Below, piece by piece: positions 55,013-64,000 of a stretch of DNA of 64,000 nucleotides (the stretch's first letter is position 1; each line of letters begins with the position of its first letter). This DNA is from Coturnix japonica. Lineage: Eukaryota; Chordata; Aves; Galliformes; Phasianidae. The stretch spans positions 4,736,512 to 4,800,511 of the forward strand of contig NC_029532.1 in the NCBI RefSeq assembly GCF_001577835.2, read 5' to 3'. A program made the position numbers and the translations under genes. The notes beneath the pieces are model-generated. The model saw only the letters and a list, made by a program, of their open reading frames with translations, ran no database searches and was not told where the DNA came from.

Positions 55013-55805
55013 ACACTAGAATTTATTTATACATATTTGATGTTGTAGGTCTAGGTGAAAAAGTAATTGTTTCACTGCTCTATTTATATATTATGTCTGA
55101 ATTATTCTGTGTAGGAAAGGCCAAGAAATGCATGTGAGCTTCATTCCATTCTTCTCCTTTGCGTGACTGTCAGCTGCAGTTGGCACGATGCTCTTCCACT
55201 TAATGGAATCCTGTGTGATGGAACGCCGTTTTAGAGCCCAAATTTCTAAGGTGCAATATCCTGTTTCTCCGGCATATATTTTTGTTAGTTTAAAGCTAGT
55301 ACAAGGTTACTGCAGTTAGTAAGCAGTGCTCTTTGAGTCAGAAGGAAAGTCTCTGGTTCTCAAGGTGCAGAAATGCCAGGGGATGCTGGTTTGCTGATTA
55401 AAACTTCAGCTTGGGAGATAGAGAACGGCCGTGTTTAAGATGCTGGTGTTTATAAGGGGATATTTTGGTTTACTGTCTACTGCTGAAGGGCAGTGCCCTA
55501 ATGGTTTATTTCTTTGCAAGTTGCTTTCATTTTGACTGGAATTCTGCTATTAAACATGAGGCTCCTGCTGGAAGGATGCAGTGTGCAGTGGGAGGGAGAG
55601 ATGGCATCTGAGTTTGGAGCAAAAATGAGTAAGGCAGAGAAGTATTCAGAGGCTGACTTTGCTGCTTTGAATACAGCTGAAGGTCTACATCACGTGTAAA
55701 CACTTGTACACGCAGTGATTCACAGCCTACCAGCTGCATGTGGTGCTGCTTTCCTTTCCAGCTCAGCCTGCTTTTAGCCTGCAATGAATAATACTAAGAA
55801 AGGTT

Positions 55806-55825
55806 GGGGAGGTGGGTGGGTGGGG
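55806..55825 (+). promoter_or_regulatory. PRRC2B: G-quadruplex motif in 3' UTR
   Basis: GGGG-AGGT-GGG-T-GGG-T-GGGG: four G-tracts with loops of 4, 1 and 1 bases on the transcribed-sense strand. It is predicted to fold as a stable RNA G-quadruplex in the distal 3' UTR. Confidence 0.65.
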
Positions 55826-56003
55826 AATAATCCTCCAGTGTATTTTCAAATGACAAATGGAAGCACCAGTGAAACCAGGCGTCATCTTTCCTCATTCACT
55901 CTCAGCTCTGCCGTATGCAGTCAGACTCTGTGTCGCAGCCCATTGACCTCCACTGGTGTTTGTGTTCATGCAGACACACTGAAGAGGTTTTTTTCTTGCA
56001 AGG

Positions 56004-56055
56004 ATGCTGCAAAGCAACACAGTGCAAAGCAACATGCTGCAATGCTACATGCTGC
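56004..56055 (+). promoter_or_regulatory. PRRC2B: Three miR-103/107 seed matches
   Basis: ATGCTGCA (8mer) at 56004-56011 and 56034-56041, and ATGCTGC (7mer) at 56049-56055, all within 52 bases. The seed GCAGCAU of miR-103/107 is complementary to ATGCTGC. The matches fall in a locally repetitive stretch (AAAGCAACA twice), so they may have arisen by small duplications. Confidence 0.5.
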
Positions 56056-56675
56056 CCTGTGCTTCCTGTGTATTTATGGGTGTGTATTAAAACAACGAGC
56101 TTAGCTTTTTTTGCTATGTCTCCCGTTCCAGCAGGCTGTTGTATGCATGCCACCATCTCGTTTTGTTGCATTTTACTCACCTTTTGTTTCCCTTCTGCCT
56201 TAGCACAGGTCAACCCTTACAACGTGGTTTATCCTCCACATCCAGCAGTGGGTTTCTTTGTCAGACAGCTGCACCTGTATACAGAGATCACAGCAGACAC
56301 ATGGGGGTGGTTGGTTGGCCCATATCCCCCCTTTGGCTCTCTATGTATCTCAATGGGGACATCACCCCCCTGTGAGCTCTGCCCCTATGACTTGTACAGC
56401 CCTCCTGCTCCCCCCCATCACCTGTACAGTCCATTTTTGGTTCCTTTTTGGCCTTTCTTTGTCTCTTTCCACGTAGAGCAGATATTTGAAAGGGCAGACG
56501 ATGGATAATGGTGTCAGTACGACCTCGTTCATCTTCCTTTATAGACTCCATCCCCAGGCCACACTTTTATTGCCCTTTTTTTCCCCCCTCCCCCTCATTT
56601 TCAGTACCTATTGTTTCTCCTTTCAAATATGTGATTGTATTAGCTCTTTCCATATGAAAGAATTCTCCTTATTTA

Positions 56676-56700
56676 AATAAAAAAAAAATATAAAAATAAA
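56676..56700 (+). terminator. PRRC2B: PRRC2B distal poly(A) signal(s)
   Basis: AATAAA at 56676-56681 within an A-rich run and a second AATAAA at 56695-56700. This is the last A-rich signal before the POMT1 promoter and the likely 3' end of the longest PRRC2B mRNA. Confidence 0.65.
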
Positions 56701-56835
56701 GCAGGTTATGCTTTTCTCAAGCTCTCTCAGAACTGTTTGGTTCTTTGCTGGCTTTATAGGCTTTCGGGCCTACTGCTGTTGCTATAGCAACGAGACCTAC
56801 TACTTCCTTGTCTCGCTGCTTCCGCGTTGTGCGTC

Positions 56836-56850
56836 TGACGTCACTTCCGG
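56836..56850 (+). promoter_or_regulatory. POMT1: Overlapping CRE and ETS sites
   Basis: TGACGTCACTTCCGG: a full CREB/ATF palindrome overlapping an ETS/GABPA site, the usual composite element of TATA-less housekeeping promoters. Confidence 0.7.
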
Positions 56851-56870
56851 CGTAGCGCGGCGGGCTGAGG

Positions 56871-56879
56871 CACTTCCGG
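56871..56879 (+). promoter_or_regulatory. POMT1: Second ETS site
   Basis: CACTTCCGG, identical to the ETS core at 56842 and 29 bases from it. Confidence 0.6.
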
Positions 56880-57202
56880 CTGCTCCTCACAGGTCGGGGT
56901 GGCGCTGAGCTCGGTGCAGCTCCTGCGCCTCTTCCTCCCCTTCCTTCCTTTATCGCCTATGGGAGGCTCGAGGGAGTGGGGTTGAGGCCCGATGGTGACG
57001 GGGTGGCCGCCCTACCTCACCTCGGAGCGGTCAGGGCAGCCATAAGGCTATTTACAGGTGGAGGGGGGCGAGGGAGGGAGTGTGGGTGTGGGGCCGGTGG
57101 GCCTGCTGTAACCCATGGGTCTCAAGAGGGGAGCAGGGTGTTGAAGGACATTAATGACCTGCTGCCCCTCATAAGGCTCCCATCTAGAGTATAAGGCTGA
57201 GG

Positions 57203-57226
57203 TATGGAACCTATATAGGTTCCATA
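57203..57226. repeat. 24-bp perfect palindrome
   Basis: TATGGAACCTAT is followed at once by its exact reverse complement ATAGGTTCCATA with no spacer. It sits at the left edge of the minisatellite. Confidence 0.9.
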
Positions 57227-57450
57227 GGCCCCATCCAGGCCCCAGAGCCCCATATGGCCCCCAAAATCCCATATGGGCCCCATAGACCCCATACAGGCCC
57301 CACAACCCCATATGGGCCCCATAGACCCCATACAGGCCCCATAGACCCCATATAGGCCCCACAACCCCATATGGGCCCCATAGACCCCATACAGGCCCCA
57401 CAACCCCATACAGGCCCCACAACTCCATATAAGCCCCACAGACCCCTGTA
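57211..57450 (+). repeat. GC-rich minisatellite in POMT1 intron 1
   Basis: About a dozen tandem units of 19-20 bases alternate between variants such as CCCCATAGACCCCATACAGG and CCCCACAACCCCATATGGG. Unit length and sequence vary, which marks a mature variable-number repeat. The minus strand carries regularly spaced GGGG tracts and is open in several frames purely as a result of the repeat. Confidence 0.93.
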
Positions 57451-57671
57451 TAGGGCTCTGGGAAGTGGCTGTGATATGCTCCTGCCTGAGCCTGCTTCCT
57501 TATCACAGTGCTTTAGGATCCCAGGGCTTGCACTCATCCATTGTCAGGATGTCTCCAGTGCTAATGCAGAGCCTGTCTTTGCAAGGAGTTTCTTCCCAAA
57601 GCCTGTTCCCCAGGGCAGCGTGTAGCTGAGTTTTGTATTGTAGATATTGTAGCTGAGTTTCTGTTTTGTAG

Positions 57672-57793
57672 GTAGCAAGAAGCAAAGACGGCGGCGCTGT
57701 TTGGTGGCGGTGATGTGCTCGCATCCTGCTTTGCTCAGCCCTGATGAAAGCCATGCAAAAGAATTTATTCCAGTAGCTTTCGGTGATATCGAG
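57672..57793 (+). other. POMT1: Possible alternative POMT1 5' exon
   Basis: Bounded by a pyrimidine-containing acceptor (ctgttttgtag) and a good donor (ATCGAG|GTGAGG), this 122-base stretch could be spliced into the leader. It contains ATG at 57713, open to the donor and out of frame with the POMT1 start. No conservation evidence is available to me, so it is a weak candidate. Confidence 0.2.
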
Positions 57794-57799
57794 GTGAGG

Positions 57800-58590
57800 A
57801 GCTGCAGCACTGATTGCCTGATATTTCCTCACAGCACACCTGGCTTCTAGTGGTTTTGCTTAGAGAGCAGCTCAGTCCCGCATTCTGCAGCACTCCCCCA
57901 ATAGGCTGCGCTGCAGTCCTGCATCACCTTCGGGTTTCCAGTATCCAGCTTTTAGGGAGTGTTTGTGGGTCCAGCCTGTGAGCAAAGAACACCCAGTTTC
58001 CAAGGGAGTAACCCTTCTTTTTTGTGTGTGTGTATTTCAGTGTGTGACCTTTCTATCAGCAGTATCAGTTTCAGCCAGGAGTTCTGCTTAGCACAAAGAG
58101 GAGAGATTTAGAATAGATGTTGGGTGGCACAGGCTGCCCAGAGAAGTTGTGGCTGCCCCATCCCTGGGGGTGTTTGAGGTGGGGTTGCATGGGGCTCTGG
58201 GCAGCCTGATCCAGTGCCTGATTTAGTGGGTGGCAGCTTTGCCCACAGCAGAGGGACTGAAACTTGATGATCTTTGAGGTCCTTTCCAACCTAAGCTGTT
58301 CTATGATTCCAGCTTACTATTGAGGACAGACCTACATGCATGTAGAAGTAGGGCAAGTGAAAAGCTAAGTGTGTATGGGCAGAGGGTAGCTCAGTAACTC
58401 CATTCTCAGCAGCGACAGCTGAAAACACTCATTGAAAACAAGAGGACAGAAGATAGTTACCGTGAGCTGCCAATAGTGGAAAATAGCACTGTATGCTTGC
58501 TGTCAAATGATGTTCAGTTAACAACCAGATATTGAGTGAAATGGTGATTACTGTGCTCTGTTCTTGAAGGCTTGGACAGACCTTTGACAG
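57800..58590 (+). other. POMT1: POMT1 intron 1, 3' part
   Basis: Non-coding apart from the CR1 insertion at 58103-58312. It ends at the acceptor gacag at 58590. Confidence 0.65.
58103..58312 (+). repeat. CR1 LINE 3' end
   Basis: It contains GGCACAGGCTGCCCAGAGAA, GCCCCATCCCTGGGGGTGTT, GGGCAGCCTGATCCAGTGCC and finally TTGATGATCTTTGAGGTCCT, ending TTCTATGATTCC. This matches the CR1 3' end and terminal repeat in + orientation. At about 210 bases, with modest divergence, it is one of the younger copies here. Confidence 0.93.
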
Positions 58591-58591
58591 G

Positions 58592-64000
<5,409 letters not shown>

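Larger units (their letters stand above)
52309..56700 (+). other. PRRC2B: PRRC2B 3' UTR
   Basis: About 4.4 kb if the distal signal is used. There is no convincing coding frame and no splice-bounded exon. It holds a TG-rich patch near 53836-53870, a GTGCAATA miR-25/92 seed match at 55251-55258, a G-quadruplex motif at 55806-55825 and three miR-103/107 seed matches at 56004-56055. Poly(A) signals lie at 53036, 55007 and 56676. The assignment to PRRC2B is by continuity; the sequence cannot show which ends are used. Confidence 0.75.
56810..57080 (+). promoter_or_regulatory. POMT1: POMT1 promoter and CpG-rich first exon region
   Basis: CpG-rich segment without a TATA box. A palindromic CRE, TGACGTCA, is at 56836-56843, and two identical ETS-type sites CACTTCCGG are at 56842-56850 and 56871-56879, the first sharing two bases with the CRE. 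Transcription probably starts shortly downstream. POMT1 exon 1 is non-coding; donor candidates are CACAG|GTCGGG at 56893 and TACAG|GTGGAG at 57058, and I cannot decide between them. Confidence 0.75.

Noticed and set aside
55915-56508. A 197-codon open frame after the PRRC2B stop
   Set aside because: It lies in the 3' UTR, has cysteine-rich low-information composition, and shows no conserved domain.
57048-57506. Minus-strand open frames of over 100 codons with a GLYGVYGAHMG-like repeat
   Set aside because: They are a by-product of the minisatellite, whose units lack stop codons in several frames. It is not a silk- or elastin-like gene.

Overview
The window is vertebrate nuclear DNA, almost certainly from a galliform bird and most like chicken. 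Genes are split by GT-AG introns, repeats are few, and those I recognise are mostly CR1 LINE fragments, some ending in the CR1-type ...TTCTATGATT tail. The gene order PLPP7 - PRRC2B - POMT1, all on the + strand, matches human 9q34; chicken chromosome 17 is an inference I could not check.

Layout. 1-1905: the last PLPP7 intron, its last coding exon (1055-1419) and its 3' UTR. About 1906-12780: an intergenic interval with no convincing gene, holding small CR1 remnants, a 29-bp tandem duplication and some transcription-factor motif clusters. About 12780-13450: the CpG-rich PRRC2B promoter and non-coding exon 1. 13123-23901: a 10.8-kb first intron. 23951-52308: 31 PRRC2B coding exons that join in phase into 2227 codons plus a stop. 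52309 to about 56700: the PRRC2B 3' UTR with several possible poly(A) signals. 56800-57080: the POMT1 promoter, directly after the distal PRRC2B poly(A) signal. 57080-58590: POMT1 intron 1 with a GC-rich minisatellite and a CR1 copy. 58592-62847: ten POMT1 coding exons (first 360 residues); the gene runs off the right edge.

Functions. PLPP7 is a nuclear-envelope member of the PAP2 phosphatase family whose catalytic motifs are degenerate. PRRC2B is a large disordered RNA-binding translation factor and carries the box C/D snoRNA SNORD62 in an intron. The SNORD62 guide stretch is complementary to 18S rRNA around the A590 2'-O-methylation site, so two translation-related products share one transcript. 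POMT1 is the ER protein O-mannosyltransferase that acts with POMT2 on alpha-dystroglycan.

I found no undescribed gene system. The observations most worth checking are an overlapping upstream ORF at the PRRC2B start codon (PRRC2 proteins are reported to promote leaky scanning past such ORFs), a tight cluster of miR-103/107 seed matches and a G-quadruplex motif in the distal PRRC2B 3' UTR, a NAGNAG acceptor, and a G-quadruplex-rich minisatellite with a 24-bp perfect palindrome at its edge in POMT1 intron 1. Coordinates were read by eye and human comparisons are from memory.
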